This document shows, piece after piece, positions 13,069 through 25,254 of a DNA stretch of 64,000 nt (positions are counted from its first letter, which is position 1; every line of letters begins with the position of its first letter). The position numbers were made by a program, and so were the translations under genes. Source of the stretch: Odobenus rosmarus divergens (taxonomy: Eukaryota; Chordata; Mammalia; Carnivora; Odobenidae); assembly GCF_000321225.1 (NCBI RefSeq), contig NW_004450480.1, forward strand, positions 2,366,176 through 2,430,175, given 5' to 3'. Below the pieces are notes generated by a model. The model did no database searches and was not told the origin of the DNA. It was given only the letters and a program-made list of their open reading frames with translations.

Positions 13069-13400
13069 AAATAAAGACATCTAAGTTCCTACTCTCAGGT
13101 CCAGGTGATAAATTCATAGATAAAATAGGTCTCCATCGAATAATTTCATGATGTAAAATCTGATCCTATTAAAACTATTACTTAGACTCTAACTCTGTTT
13201 TTATCCAACTATCAATTTCCCTGTTCTGAGCCACCCCGCCTTTCCTTTCTAGTGGGAAGAAGGGAATGCAATGGGACTGAAAATCATTTAACTACAAAAG
13301 CAACCATTCGTATCTACTAAAATGATGATCAATATCCATAACACTGGAAATTATTCAGTCCCTAAGTAATGCAGCTATCCCAATCAGCTTGAAAACATGA

Positions 13401-13440
13401 TTTAATTTTTTAAACTAATTTGGTTCCAGGTAGTGAGAGG
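13401..13440 (+). repeat. 40-bp direct repeat, copy 2
   Basis: 39 of 40 bases match 11914-11953. It lies just 5' of the L1 insertion at 13467. Confidence 0.85.
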
Positions 13441-13466
13441 TGTCATCTTATCAGAAGCTTTAGCTT

Positions 13467-13662
13467 ATGGACTCTGAGAAACAAACTGAGGGTTCTAGAG
13501 GGGAGGGGGGTGGGGGATGGGTTAGCCTGGTGATGGGTATTAAAGAGGGCACGTACGGCACGGAGCACTGGGTGTTATGCACAAACAATGAATCAGGGAA
13601 CACTACATCAAAAATAAACAAACAAACAAACAAACGAATAAATAAATAAATGGTTGGGGGGG
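13467..13662 (+). mobile_element. 5'-truncated carnivore L1 (3' end only)
   Basis: It carries GGACTCTGAGAAACAAACTG, TGATGGGTATTAAAGAGGGC and GAGCACTGGGTGTTATGC, which are typical of the 3' end of young carnivore L1s, with an AAAC/AAAT-type tail. A perfect 14-bp target duplication, AGAAGCTTTAGCTT, flanks it at 13453-13466 and 13663-13676. Only about 196 bp was inserted. A chance 60-residue frame overlaps it. Confidence 0.85.
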
Positions 13663-14689
13663 AGAAGCTTTAGCTTGGCAGTCTAATAGCAGGAAATGGT
13701 TTTGCCAAAGCCAACCCAAGCGCTTGAGTGAGGACACCGATTTCTCAGACTATTCTTCCCTCATCCCCGCCACCACCCAGATTTCCAAAGGAAAGCTACA
13801 AATGGGTTCTGGTTTGTGTGCCCGAGCAGGGTGAAATCAACAAGTACCAGGGAGGCTGCTATTTGGATGGAGTGGGATAGCCGGCCGTGGCAATGCATGC
13901 ATCTCTACTTTCTTTTAAAGAGCAATTATGATTTAATATGGTAAAATTATATCATTAAACCTACTCAACTGGAATAAATTCTCCTTCTGATATGCATTTA
14001 GAAAGGCAGTTCATATTCTATCCCTAAAATATATCTATTACATTTTTGTGTCTACCCGCCACTTCTCTTTTTACCATGATACTTGAGATAAGTTTCAGAC
14101 AGTCTGGCAGAAGAAGAAAAAAAATACAACAACCCTGAAACTTGATACTGATCTTACTCATCGAGACCTTTGTGATCTGTGACTGAAAATTAATCCTTAA
14201 CTATAAGTACATTCTTCAACTTCCCAAAGCACAAATTTCTAACATCGTTTTACATTCTCTACAAAGACCAGTACTTGTTACTATTGTAATTTCCCCTCTT
14301 TGTTACAAAAGCACTGTAATTTAAATTAATGAGTTAAGTTTACGCTCAAATGAAGAACTGTCACATGTATACTTTCTAGTTATGACTCTTTACCACAAGC
14401 ACATCAGAAGTATCTTTTGTAATATAGTTTTCTTCTGGCTCAGTGTTGAGAATTTGGCATGGTGTTATTGACTCTGATATGGCCTCTTTCATCTCTTTTT
14501 GTATATGCTGGGATATTTGCCCTCCGAAGCTAGGTGCACCACTTCCTTCTTTTCAATGTCAGCTTTTGGGAGTTACCCTGGATTGTTAACTATTTGGGAT
14601 CTGGAGCGAGAAAATGAAGGCATGATGGAGGTCAAGAGTGGGCTCCACGGTTTAAAATAACTGACAATGTTCCAGACGTGTACCTTGCT

Positions 14690-14905
14690 CGCTAAGAGCA
14701 GACTTTGGCACATAGCACACGTGGGTTCAAATCCCTGCTCAGCCACTTGTCACTGTATACTGGCAAGTTATGTAACTTATTCCAGTCTCAGCCTCCTCAA
14801 GTGCCACATCTGAATATGACTACTTAGGGTGCAAACTTGTTGGGGGATTAAGTAATATATCCAAGCCCTTGCAAAATACAAGCCATAAGTGGCTGTTGTT
14901 AATGC
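14690..14905 (+). repeat. MIR SINE remnant
   Basis: GTGGGTTCAAATCCCTGCTC, GGCAAGTTATGTAACTTATT and a CAGTCTCAGCCTCCTCA block match nearly the full MIR. Confidence 0.8.
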
Positions 14906-15814
14906 TGTATTTCACTGACTTTCTTTTGTCAAGACCTGGACTGTAACTCATAGAAATTAAAGTGGCAGCTACTAGTATATATGCCTGGGGACACCTAACA
15001 TCCTAGGAAGGCTGCCTAGTTCAAGGTGGGAACAAGGTTGGGTGGGAGGGAGGATCTGTGAGTGTGGGAAACAGGACAAGGAGGTTCTGATTTCTGCTCA
15101 TCTCTGTCCACCCACCCCAAGCCCCAAAGGCCACTAAGTTTGTCCCCTCTCACATGTATATTAAGGGGGCTATCAAAGTTCCCACTTGGGAAGAACACAC
15201 GAAGGAAAATTACAGGGGCAAGGGATACAGCCACCTCTGCATGGTACAGAAAGACAAAAAGTCCAATCCAGTCCAGTAATTGGACAAAATGAATTTCCTT
15301 CACTTAATTTCCAATAGGGTGTGCGTGTCTATAAAGTCTTTTTGTTTCACACAGAGCTCATGAAATAGGGTTAATTACCTGCAGCACGCCTTGAACAGCA
15401 AGCCGGTCAGAACAATGACGACACTCAGAGCGGCAGGCACCCTAGTCAGCCTGCCACCCCAAGGACCCGCCTTTTCCCACTGGCTGCTTTTACAGACAAG
15501 AAACTTGAGGCCCCACAGACCTGGGAGATAACCAAGAAGAGAACCATTGGCAAAAGCAGTGCTAGAGTTGCACCCCCGAATCTCCCAGGATATTCTTTCT
15601 AGCAGATCACGCTGACTCTTCCTGCAGGTTGGCATGTTGCTTCCCAACAAGTCATGCTAGCTTCCATGCTTTGGTCTGTGCTGCCCTCATGGTGTGAACT
15701 CACCCAAGTGCTGCCTCAAAGGCACATGCTTCCAACAACCCCACGGAAACAAATGAATTCTATACTCCTGTTTCTGTTTCCCTGTGTCCTTCAAAGAGGA
15801 GACCTCAACACTAA

Positions 15815-16015
15815 TGGGCGGCCTTTGACAAGCACTCACCATTTGCCAAGCTCTACCTAACGCTAATTATTTTCATTTACCATCATGAAATATAAGGAAA
15901 TAGCATTAACTGCAGCTTACTTATGGGGAAACTGAGGCACAGAGTGGCTAAATAGCCTCTTTACGATCCGTTGCCTAGGAAATGGAAGGGGCAGGTTCTG
16001 ATCACAGGGCTGCAA
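15815..16015 (-). repeat. MIR SINE remnant
   Basis: TTATGGGGAAACTGAGGCAC, then AGAGTGGCTAAATAGCC, is the reverse-strand MIR core. Confidence 0.6.
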
Positions 16016-16158
16016 AGCCTATGCACTGGGAAATATTGCTTCATTGTTACCTCTTGTTCTGCCCACAATCCTTGTACCACAGCAATCCCAGAGTTCACTT
16101 AGTTCTTTCTCCTGCTCCCCTTCCCTCCAGGAAGCTGAAGAACAGGCATTAGCTACAG

Positions 16159-16771
16159 TGTCTAGGGTGTGCAGAATACTAAGATGACCCCAGTGACCCA
16201 TACATCCTTATACTATGCCCTCCCTGTGAGTATGAGCAGGACCTGTGGATATGATGGAATATCATTCCCTTGATCATGCTGCATGGCAAAAGGGATTTTG
16301 CAGATGTAATTAATGTTCCTCATCAGTTAACTAGGAGTTAATCAAAAGAGATATCCTGTGGTGGGCCTGGCCTAACCAGGTGAGCCTTTTAAAAGGAGGA
16401 CTGAGGCTCTCACTGTGGACAAAGACACTGACACTCTTCTGCTGGCCTTGAAGAAGCAGGCTGCCATTTGTGGAGAAAGCCACAAGGCAGGAACACTAGG
16501 TGGTCTTTAAAAGCTCAAGACCTCAGTCCTACAACTGCAATGCACTAAATTCTGTGAATTCTGGACAACTCATGAGCTTAGAAGGAGGACTCCAAGCCTC
16601 CCAGGAGATCAGAACGTGCTGATACCTTCATTACAGACTTGTGAGACCCTGAGCCCCAAGCAGAGGACCCAGTTAAGGCAGGTCTGAATGCCATGGGAAG
16701 TGTGAGAAGATACATGTATGTGTTTTAAGGTAGAAAGTTCATGGTATTTTGTTACGCAGCAATAGAAAACA
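16159..16771 (+). repeat. MLT1-type LTR (ERVL-MaLR)
   Basis: GCAAAAGGGATTTTGCAGAT, GTAATTAATG, GTGGGCCTGGCCTAACCAGG and the 3' block TTTTGTTACGCAGCAATAGA define an MLT1 solo LTR. It carries no viral gene. It runs into an AC microsatellite. Confidence 0.8.
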
Positions 16772-16810
<39 letters not shown>

Positions 16811-16813
16811 ACA
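16770..16813. repeat. (AC)n microsatellite
   Basis: About 20 AC units with two interruptions, grown from the ACACAC end of the MLT1 LTR. Confidence 0.95.
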
Positions 16814-16899
16814 ATGTATCATGGTATACAACTGGTTCCATGAGAGGCAGGCTGAGAAATGCCTCAGCCTGCTTTGTTGAGGAGGCCCTGGTGTGTGAC

Positions 16900-17140
16900 G
16901 GGGAAGAGCTGGAGCTCTGACAGACAAACCTGCTCCTAAACCCCAGCTCTGGAACTTCCCAGTTCCACAGCCTTGAGGAAGTAACTTAACTCTCTGAGAC
17001 TCGGTTTCCCCCTCTGAAAAACAGGATACTAGTTCCTACCTCAAAGAGCTGTCAGAGACATTAAATAATACACAGCAAGTATTTAACCAAGTGCCTGGAA
17101 TATTACTGGTAGCGACAGATGTTAGCTTTTGTTATTATTT
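16900..17140 (+). repeat. MIR SINE remnant
   Basis: GAGGAAGTAACTTAACTCTC, GACTCGGTTTCCCCCTCTG and GTGCCTGGAATATTACTGGT give a long MIR match. Confidence 0.8.
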
Positions 17141-18560
17141 AAGTATGCATTCCTGTTCACTGGGCCTCAGTTTAACTATCTGGACAAGAAGGGTGGGGTG
17201 GAAAGGCCTGCGCTCCCTTCCTGTTCTGATGTACTTACAGAGCCTCTGGCGAACATTCTTTCCGCTCCTTTCCCTTCCCCACCCATGCACGCAGCCGACA
17301 TTCCCAAGTAACCACCCACCAGGCTCCTGGGCGGCCCACCTGAAACCAGAATGCTGAACTTTGTGACTGAGTGTTTACAGTTGTTGTCTCGGTTCCGATA
17401 AGCGCATCCTGCTTTCTGTTTAACAACCTGTTAAAGGCGCAGCGGCCTACCTGGCGACTGTGTTGCATTAGCCGAAGGCGCCTCCCGCACACCTGTGTAT
17501 CCCAACCGGCCCAGCTCCCTCAGGCCACTCCACACCAGAGCTCAGAGGAGGGAATGGAGGGGTGGGGATGGGCAGGGAGAGGGAGCTAAGAGCAGAAGGC
17601 TGGCACGGCAAAGCTTTCTTCCAGCTCCCATCAGTCCAAACCTTTACCTTGAATTGCATGTTCTCCAGGGAATTTTCCAAGTCTGCAAATATTTCCTCCT
17701 CATGATTCAACCCCGTCTCAACCAAGCATATAAGCACATTTCAACTTTCCCAATGAGTTTGGAGGTGATGAACTTTGATCACAGACTACCCCACCATCAT
17801 CCCCACCCCATCTAGGTGTTAGTGTCTTAGCTGAAAACAAAAATGAAAACAAAACTACATCAACGTCTTCTAATCCTCTTGGTTAAACGTGGACTGATAA
17901 GGAAAGATACACATCAAGGAATGACCAGGCAGTCTCTGCTGGGGTGTGGGTGTATCAGGTTAAGGTAAGGAGGATTCTACCCTAAGAGAAGTAAACCACT
18001 CAAAGCTCAACTCCAGTGAAAGGTAATTAATCTAAGAGACAATCATACAGGATGAGAGCACACATGCACATCAAAAGTCAGACAATTTAACGAAATGAAT
18101 GACCATAGTTTTAAAATATGGTACGCTGTACTTTCTAAATGTGTGTTTCCAGAAGCACTGCAATAAACATTAATAAATAACATTTACTGAGCTCCTACTA
18201 TATGCATATCGGAAACAACATACTAAATACTATAGTAACTGTGTACAAATGAGACAAGGCTCTCAAGAAACAAAAGATCTGTCAGGGTCCAGATATTGTG
18301 CAATGCTCTTTTTTTCCATATAATTCTATCTTGGAATTACCTAAGCCTGATTCAGACCGTAATAGGCCTGGGAATCAAGGTATTCTTTGAGGAAAGCTCT
18401 AAAGCCAGGTTATATTTAAGTCTACTATACGAATTAGGAAATACCTTAGGTCTATGCTAAGAATCATTCGAATAGGTGCTCGGAAAGGCATGTTTCCTGT
18501 GAGCATTCATTTGCTATTGGTTCTTTTGTTCCGTTCTCTATTCACTGGTGGACAGTCATG
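17141..18560. other. Intron, mostly unique
   Basis: A moderately GC-rich patch at 17200-17600 shows several overlapping chance frames. An L2-like piece lies at about 18170-18270 (CTGAGCTCCTACTATATGC). I see no exon. Confidence 0.4.
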
Positions 18561-18564
18561 AAGA

Positions 18565-18780
18565 GAGACAAAAAATGTAGCTCTGCAGTCAGACCACTTG
18601 GGCTCAATGCCCAGTTGACCACCCGTGAGCTGTGTGACCCTGGGCAAGGCAGCTCACCTCACTGTGCCTCACTGCAGCATCTATCAAATGGAGATGGTAA
18701 GAGGCCATTCCTTCTGGCGTTGTTTGAAGATCCGATGAGGTAACTCCTGCAAAGTATGCTGGCTGGCATGTCGCTCCTGG
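18565..18780 (+). repeat. MIR SINE remnant
   Basis: AGCTGTGTGACCCTGGGCAA and CTCACTGTGCCTCACTGCAG are textbook MIR core. Confidence 0.85.
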
Positions 18781-18999
18781 GGAACCCTGGCTACCACAAT
18801 TCCATTACAAGTAGCTGGCAGACATACCATACGTAACAGGCACCAAGGAGTGGGGGGTTTTTGGTTTGCTGGTTTGTTTGCAATAAAATTTCAAAACAGA
18901 GATTTTTAATTCGTTAACTTGGGAAAAAATACCATTATTCAACTCTTACAGCAAAACGTCTCCTAATGTTACTAGAAAAATTACGGGGCATGACGCTAC

Positions 19000-19165
19000 G
19001 CCTAACCACAAGACGTTCAGGTGGGTATTATTCCCTTTATCCAGTTAAGGAACCTGAGATTCAGAGAGTTCACGGTGTTGGTATACTGGCCAGAAATAGA
19101 GAGTTGGGAATGAAACTCAGGTTTGTGTCAGTCCAAAGTCTACGCTCTTATCATGACATGTATTC
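19000..19165 (-). repeat. MIR SINE remnant
   Basis: GGAACCTGAGATTCAGAGAG with AAGTCTACGCTCTTATC-type ends in reverse orientation. Confidence 0.55.
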
Positions 19166-19209
19166 TCAAAGATCACCCATAGCATAAAAAGGACATACCC
19201 CTGGAAATG

Positions 19210-19625
19210 CACATAAAATATGCGATGCTTGGGTTCGTCTGAACCACAATCTTACACTGACACTTCCAGTTTAGAGCTAAGAGACATAACATGTGAGCCA
19301 CAGAGCTAATTTAAAATTTTCTAGTAGCCACACTTAAAAAAATAAAAGGTTAAATGAAATGGGTGGAATTTATGTTAAATACATTTGACTTAACCCGTAT
19401 TTCTAAAACACTATCACTTGCACATGAAATCCACACGGAATGTTCAATGGGATATTCTACACTGTTAAGATACAAAGCATACTAAGTCTTTAAACTCTGG
19501 TGTGTATTTTCCACTTACAGAGCAACTCAATTCACACTAGCCATTTTCCAAGGACTCCATAGCTATATGGGACCAGGGGCTGAGACCATGCTGGCCAGCA
19601 CCGTGCTAGGAGCAATTCATTATGA
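19210..19625. repeat. Ancient DNA-transposon remnant (hAT-like)
   Basis: CATGTGAGCCACAGAGCTAA, TTTTCTAGTAGCCACACTTA and CTGGTGTGTATTTTCCACTT match a common mammalian MER-class element ('...agccacatgtggctagtggctac...'). The exact family is not assigned. Confidence 0.6.
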
Positions 19626-20339
19626 CAGCTCATGTTAAACACTCCTGAACAAAATCATTTGTGCCACCTGACAGCTAACATCTAAGTTTTCACCTGGCAG
19701 ACCTGTGATTTGGGGAGGACTCGGGCCATTTGCCTTCCTTTCTCAGCGACCATCCAACACCCATATTCTTAGCCACAAACACTCAATGATATCCTCACCT
19801 CCAAAGCAGAACAAACATTCAGGCTTGTTCAGGGTGGTGCAGCCTGCACGAATCCATGCACGCATCTGTTCTTGAAGTCAGGGAAAACGCCACATGGGAG
19901 ACAGAAATGGAGCAGGTAAGCCAGCCCTGCGGCGCAGGTAACCACGAAGCAAATGGATGATATTTTTTTTTCCCTGTGCTTGTGGGACAATCAACAAAAA
20001 CGAGCCCTTATTTGCTAAATAAAAATAGCTTGGCCGTGAGCTTCTTTGGTGAGACTTGGCTTGGATGGGTTGCTCATTGATTCCCTGGCAGACAGCAATC
20101 TCTCCTGCAGGGTGGACACAGGCCAGAGACGAACATTTAATTGCAAGAGGAATCGGGAGGATTGCTGAATGACTGAGTGACCACTGAGAGCCAAACAGCC
20201 AAAGGAAAAACGGAACCAGCTCTGGGAAAAAGAGGTTTTCAAGAGAGGGCTGAATGCATAACCTGGGGATCCTGCTGTACAGGACTGAAAGTGAGGAATG
20301 GGTCTCCTTTCTTCCCTTTCTCCATCCCTGTCTTCCTTC

Positions 20340-20650
20340 ATTCACTCAACACCTACTCAGCAGCCAGCACCGAACAGGTGCAGAAAGGTAAAGACACTGT
20401 CGCCAGCCTCAAAGGCCTGAGGGTGGAATACCCATCATCCACCACCACCCAGTGGGGTTTGTGCTTCAGTGAAGGGGCACACTGAGGGGACAAAAAGGGA
20501 AAGGCTTTTTAGGAACAGGAGAACTGAACTGAGGCTGGAAAAAAAGACGAAGAAAGAGGAAGGAAAGAAGAGATGGGTATTCGGGGAATGAGACCAGCGT
20601 GTGCAAAGGCATGGCGTCTTCAGGGAGCAGCTGGGAATTTGGTCTTGTCA
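20340..20650. repeat. L2-like LINE fragment
   Basis: TTCACTCAACACCTACTCAG, then CCAGCGTGTGCAAAGGCATG, follows the L2 3' block order. Diverged. Confidence 0.5.
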
Positions 20651-21422
20651 TGGTGCAGTGGAAAATGCAGGACAAGCTCTTAAGTAATGAGCAGAGGCCA
20701 CAGCATCACTGGTAATTTAATACCATTCAAAGAAATTTGATTTTAGTGCTTACAGGTTAGTTTAACATCCAGAATATATGAAATGGGCGAGGGAGAAGGC
20801 AGAGTCTGTATGATTCTGACATGCTCTCTACACAGCAAGGCCCGGAAGAACAGAAAGGAAGGTGGGCCTCCCGGGCTGCTCAGGTCAGCACATGTAGGCA
20901 ATGACTGTCTTGTTTACCACCCTGGGCCAGGGAGAGGTACTGGCCAATCCAAACTGAAAAGGAGGGCTACAAGTGGATGTCTTGATCATCAGATGACTAG
21001 GGAAAACCCAAAGTTAAGACCTAGAAGAAAAAAAAAAAGACTGTCCAGTTCAGGGTGGGACAGGAAAAGCATAAGCGAGCAGGTGAGCATATCCCTCCAG
21101 TGCCGAGGAACAAAGGAGAGGACGCCATCTTTGGTTAATTAGACCCAATGGCTTCAGGTCTGGAGCTGATCTTCGTTGTAGACCACCCAGAACAATGTTA
21201 GAAAATGGACTACGTAGGTATAGATTCTCAAACAAGTTCTGGAATGTTGGAACACAGAGCTGAGAAGGTTGGGGAGAAGACGGGAATAGGAAATAGCCTA
21301 ACTTGAAAATTCTGAATGCCCCAATGTCTGAGTGCCTTTTAAAAAACAGTCCTCTGGGCCCAGGTACAAAATCCTCCCAAAATATTTAAAAGACAAATCA
21401 GCATGTAAAAGTTCATCCCTGA

Positions 21423-21614
21423 GGGCGCCTGGGTGGCTCAGTTGGTTAAGCAACTGCCTTCAGCTCAGGTCATGATCCTGGAGTCCCGGAATCGAGTCCC
21501 GCATTGGGCTCCCTGCTCGGCGGGGAGTCTTCTCCCTCCGACCCTCCCCCGTCTTATGTGCTCTCTCTCTCATTCTCTCTCTCTTTCAAATAAATAAATA
21601 AATAATTAATTAAT
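21423..21614 (+). mobile_element. Carnivore tRNA-derived SINE
   Basis: GGGCGCCTGGGTGGCTCAGT head, GCTCAGGTCATGATCCTGGA body, CT-rich region and AATAAATAAATAAATAATT tail. A perfect 16-bp target duplication, AAAAGTTCATCCCTGA, lies at 21407-21422 and 21615-21630, so the insertion is young. Confidence 0.97.
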
Positions 21615-21929
21615 AAAAGTTCATCCCTGAAATGGGTGGCTCTTAAATACACATAGAAATATTACCCACTCCACTCACCTGTACTCCAAGAAGGTAGAAG
21701 TTAGGTTGAATCATTGAATTTGAATACAACAGTTAAGGGGCAGAGCTGAGAAGACTTACGGAACTTTTTGGACAAATGTCTTTAAGCTATTCATTAAACA
21801 GGAGAAGAAATGGCAGCCAGCAATGTTCAGAGTCACAGAGTGAACCAGTAGTGTTATTAAGATAAGAATGTAAATCTTCTGATATCAAGTTGTTCTTTCA
21901 CTCCCGCCTTCCATCAAGAGATCATTCAT

Positions 21930-22200
21930 TGCCTGCAAGCTAATTATGCAAAGGTGGGTGAAAAAGGCATACTAGCTCCTGTCCTCATGTAGCTTCCATT
22001 CAAAAGTGGGCAAGACAAGAAAAATTTAAAAAGTGGGCAAGACAGAATCAGGTAACACATACACAAACCACAGTGGTGAGTGTGGTGCCTGAGCTTGCTG
22101 GAAACAAATAAAAGTGAGTGGTAGAGTAGAGAGTGACCAGGGAGGCCAAGTTCAGATAAAGTCAGGAGATCTCTTGAACTACTCCCTCTGAGGTGCTCAA
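21930..22200 (+). repeat. L2-like LINE fragment
   Basis: CTCCTGTCCTCATGTAGCTT, then a CACAGTGGTGAGTGTGG-like block, fits L2. Confidence 0.5.
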
Positions 22201-22250
22201 AGTAAGGTGTGGCTGAATAGTGCAGACAGTAGACACAGGTGGAGTGAGCA

Positions 22251-22283
22251 GGGCGGGGGTGGGGGGGGGGGGGGGGGGGGGTG
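22251..22283. repeat. Poly(G) tract
   Basis: A run of 21 G (22261-22281) preceded by GGGCGGGGGT. It is strongly quadruplex-prone and its length is probably uncertain in the assembly. Confidence 0.9.
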
Positions 22284-22439
22284 GAGCATCAATCAGCTTA
22301 GTAATCAACACACGTGCTCCTTTCACTACCCCCCACGCCACCCCACATACTCCGAGCCACAGCTATTCATATGCAGTACAGGCAATGGAGAAACAGTTAT
22401 TCCATAAGATAATATATAAACAATGTAAGGCAAAGAGAA

Positions 22440-22830
22440 AACCCAAAAAACAAAAAAAAACAAATCCTCCTAAATACAGAGAACAGATGGGTAATTGCCA
22501 GAGTTTGGGGTTTGGGGGTAAGCGGAATTGGTGAAAGGGGTCAATACGTACAGACTTCCAGTTATAAAATACGTAAGTCCTGGGGATGTAACGTACAGCC
22601 TGGGGACTATTGTTAATAGTTCTGTACTGTATAGTTGAAAGTTGCTAGGAGTAGATCTTAAAAGTTCTCATCACAAGAAAAAAATGTGTAACTATGGATG
22701 GTGTTACATGCTAACTAGAACTACTGTGGCGATCATTTTGCAACACATACAAATATTGTATCGTGTTGTACACCTGAAACTAATACAATGTTTCTTGTCA
22801 TCTGTATCTCAAAAACATTAAAAATAAATA
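22440..22830 (+). repeat. L1 3' end (L1MA/MB-type)
   Basis: ACTTCCAGTTATAAAATACG, GATCTTAAAAGTTCTCATCA and TGTTGTACACCTGAAACTAA are characteristic of this L1 3' UTR. No coding part is present. Confidence 0.85.
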
Positions 22831-23055
22831 AGAGAATATAAGAAGGGTCCCTGAATTAAAATACAGATAAATGCAGGACTGAAAGTTAAAAGTCATCAGA
22901 CCTCAGGATTTCTCTTTCAGCCCACAGACCATGCTCCAAAAAATGTAAATGGTTGTCACAAATCCTTACATGTTGAGTCGCGAAAGGTAGGCTTGAATGT
23001 GGAAACAGACAGTTGAAGACTACTTAAAAATTTTTCTTAGAAGTCTACTGGATGC

Positions 23056-23257
23056 GGGGCACCTGGGTGGTACAGTTGGTTAAGCATCCAACTTTTTGTT
23101 TCAGCTCAGGTCATGATCTCATGAGATCGAGCTCCCAGTCGGGCTCTGCGCTCAGCAAGGAGTCTGCTTGAGATTCTCTCTCCCTCTCCCTCTGCCCCTC
23201 CGACCTGTGTGCATGCTCTCTTTCTCTCTAAAATAAATAAATCTTAAAAAGAAAAAA
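23056..23257 (+). mobile_element. Carnivore tRNA-derived SINE
   Basis: GGGGCACCTGGGTGGTACAG head, CT-rich 3' part, AAATAAATAAATCTT tail. The target duplication AAGTCTACTGGATGC (23041-23055) / AGGTCTACCGGATGC (23258-23272) has two differences, so it is older than the 21423 copy. Confidence 0.93.
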
Positions 23258-23389
23258 AGGTCTACCGGATGCATCACAGCTGTCCACAGAAACTCAGAGA
23301 CGTGTGAAGGATCTCTTTTCTGATTCCATATGTTTTCAGAAAACTAAAAGGCTGGAGAGAATCCAGAGAAAGGAAAGGATGATTAAAAG

Positions 23390-23690
23390 GAGGGAGAATG
23401 GAATCTCTGAAGAAAGGTTATAAGGGTGAGGGTGGTTTAGCCTGAAAAGGAGAAGGCTGCAGAGTGACTTAGTAACTATCTTCAAGTATATGACAAGGTT
23501 ATTACCAAGGAGATGGCAACAAGTTATCTTTATGAGCAGACAGGACAGAGGACTACAGTCTCAAAGTGCAGCAGGAGAAGAGCAGGCAAGTGAATTCTGG
23601 GAACCACAGGAGTGAGTTCTTGACCGGACTTGATTACGCTGACAGACACTGTAGAATTCCTTGCCTTGGAGAGCTTTATACACAAACAAC
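23390..23690 (+). repeat. CR1/L3-type LINE remnant
   Basis: GAAAAGGAGAAGGCTGCAGA, then AACTATCTTCAAGTATATGA, then GACAGAGGACTACAG, follows the 3' end of the ancient CR1/L3 LINE. Confidence 0.6.
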
Positions 23691-24639
23691 CCATTCTCCT
23701 TGATTATAAATAGCCCTTTTTAGTTACAGTGAGGTGAAGTTGAGACCAAGTGACCTTCAGTCATCCTTTCTATGATATTTCAACTTTTGGCTCATAAATT
23801 GGAAATAAGGCTTTACCGGTATTCCATTTCCTACCCTAGGGGTGGGGAGTAAAAAAATCAAGATCTAGAAAGATCTCATCCAAGGAGGGATTTACCAATG
23901 ACATTGTTTTATAATGCAATAAAAAGGATGCCACTTTTCACCTGATTTTTTAAAAATGACGGTAAACATAAGCAAGAGAAAAGAAGCCCTAATTAACGTA
24001 ATTATGCTTAGAAGAAAAATTAGGCCAAATGTAAGAGGCTCTCGGGTCCCAATTCTGCTAAATGACAGAATGAATGTAGAACTGCCATGCACACGTCCTA
24101 AGTTCAAGCCGAACTCCGGGATTCTCTTCACTTCCTTTACGAAGAGGCATTTACGGCAGAAGGCTCAAGAACCAATAAAAAAGGTAATTTCACAATATCG
24201 CTGCTGTGTCCCCAATCATCCAAAGGGCCGAAGGCAGCTCTGTTCCCACTACACTGCACAGTGCTTGCCACCCGGCTAGTTTTCAATTGATACTGCGTGT
24301 ACTTTTTTTTTTTTTCTCCCCAAGCTGGGCCTACTGGGGCTTTGGTAAAAAATTGCCACTCCATACCAGGCTGCTGGTCGCTGCTTGGGCTGTGATCAAA
24401 AATAGGGGATGATTTACACTCCTAGAGAAAAGTGGGCTCAGTGCTGGCTCTAGGCACAGTGAGGATTCGAAAAGCCAAGGACAATTTAAGGAGGAGGTCA
24501 GAAACCGGGGAGTAATTCAGCTACTGGGTCATCTCTATCTGTAATTCTGATGAGTAAGTTCTGATTAAAAATCAAGTGCTAAACCTGCGTTAGCATTAAG
24601 TGCAAGTAGATATTCCTCCCTCAATTCTACAAAATTCTA

Positions 24640-24840
24640 GAACCCCACTGCTCCAAATGGTAGCCACTGGCCACATGTGACTATTTCAATTTCATTAAGA
24701 TTCAGTAAATTAAAAATTCAGCTCCTCCACTGCACTAACCACATTTCAAGGGCTCGGGTGCACTGATTAGTGGCTACCGCATAGGACAGCATAGATAAAT
24801 GAACATTTTCATCTCCGTGGAACATTCTACTGGGCTCCTT
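24640..24840. repeat. Ancient DNA-transposon remnant (hAT-like)
   Basis: GGTAGCCACTGGCCACATGT, ACATTTCAAGGGCTCGGGTG, then GATTAGTGGCTACCGCATAG. It resembles the family at 19210 and is more complete at both ends. Confidence 0.65.
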
Positions 24841-24849
24841 CTGTTCTAC

Positions 24850-24985
24850 AATATTCAAGGCTGAAAGACACTTGAGGAGTCAGCCAAATAATTTTACAGA
24901 TGTGGAAACTAAGGCCCACACCGAAGTTACCTGCCCCAATAGCTAACGGTCAATGCCTCGCGTAACCACCACACCAATGCAGCTT
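24850..24985 (-). repeat. MIR-like remnant
   Basis: TTTTACAGATGTGGAAACTA, then AGGCCCACACCG, in reverse MIR-type order. Confidence 0.45.
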
Positions 24986-25254
24986 GAACTACAGAGGTCT
25001 AAGAGAGGTTACGTGTAATGAATCATGAGGGTCTTGAGAAAGACTAGAGAGAAAGCCAATTAACCTGAAGGAATTTGACAGGAACAGAAGTATAGGATGC
25101 AAAGACCGTCCAGGGGGAAGATGGAGCATAAGCAAATGAAAACAGATCATTTTGTGGACTGAACGGTCAAACATGCCTGACATTTTAGAAAGGTCTAAGA
25201 AAACGTACAGTAAGAATGGAAGAGGAAACTGAGGCTTGATTTTCAAGGCCCCTG

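Noticed and set aside
19878..20345. A 155-residue minus-strand frame
   Set aside because: Intronic chance frame partly over L2-like sequence. No family resemblance.
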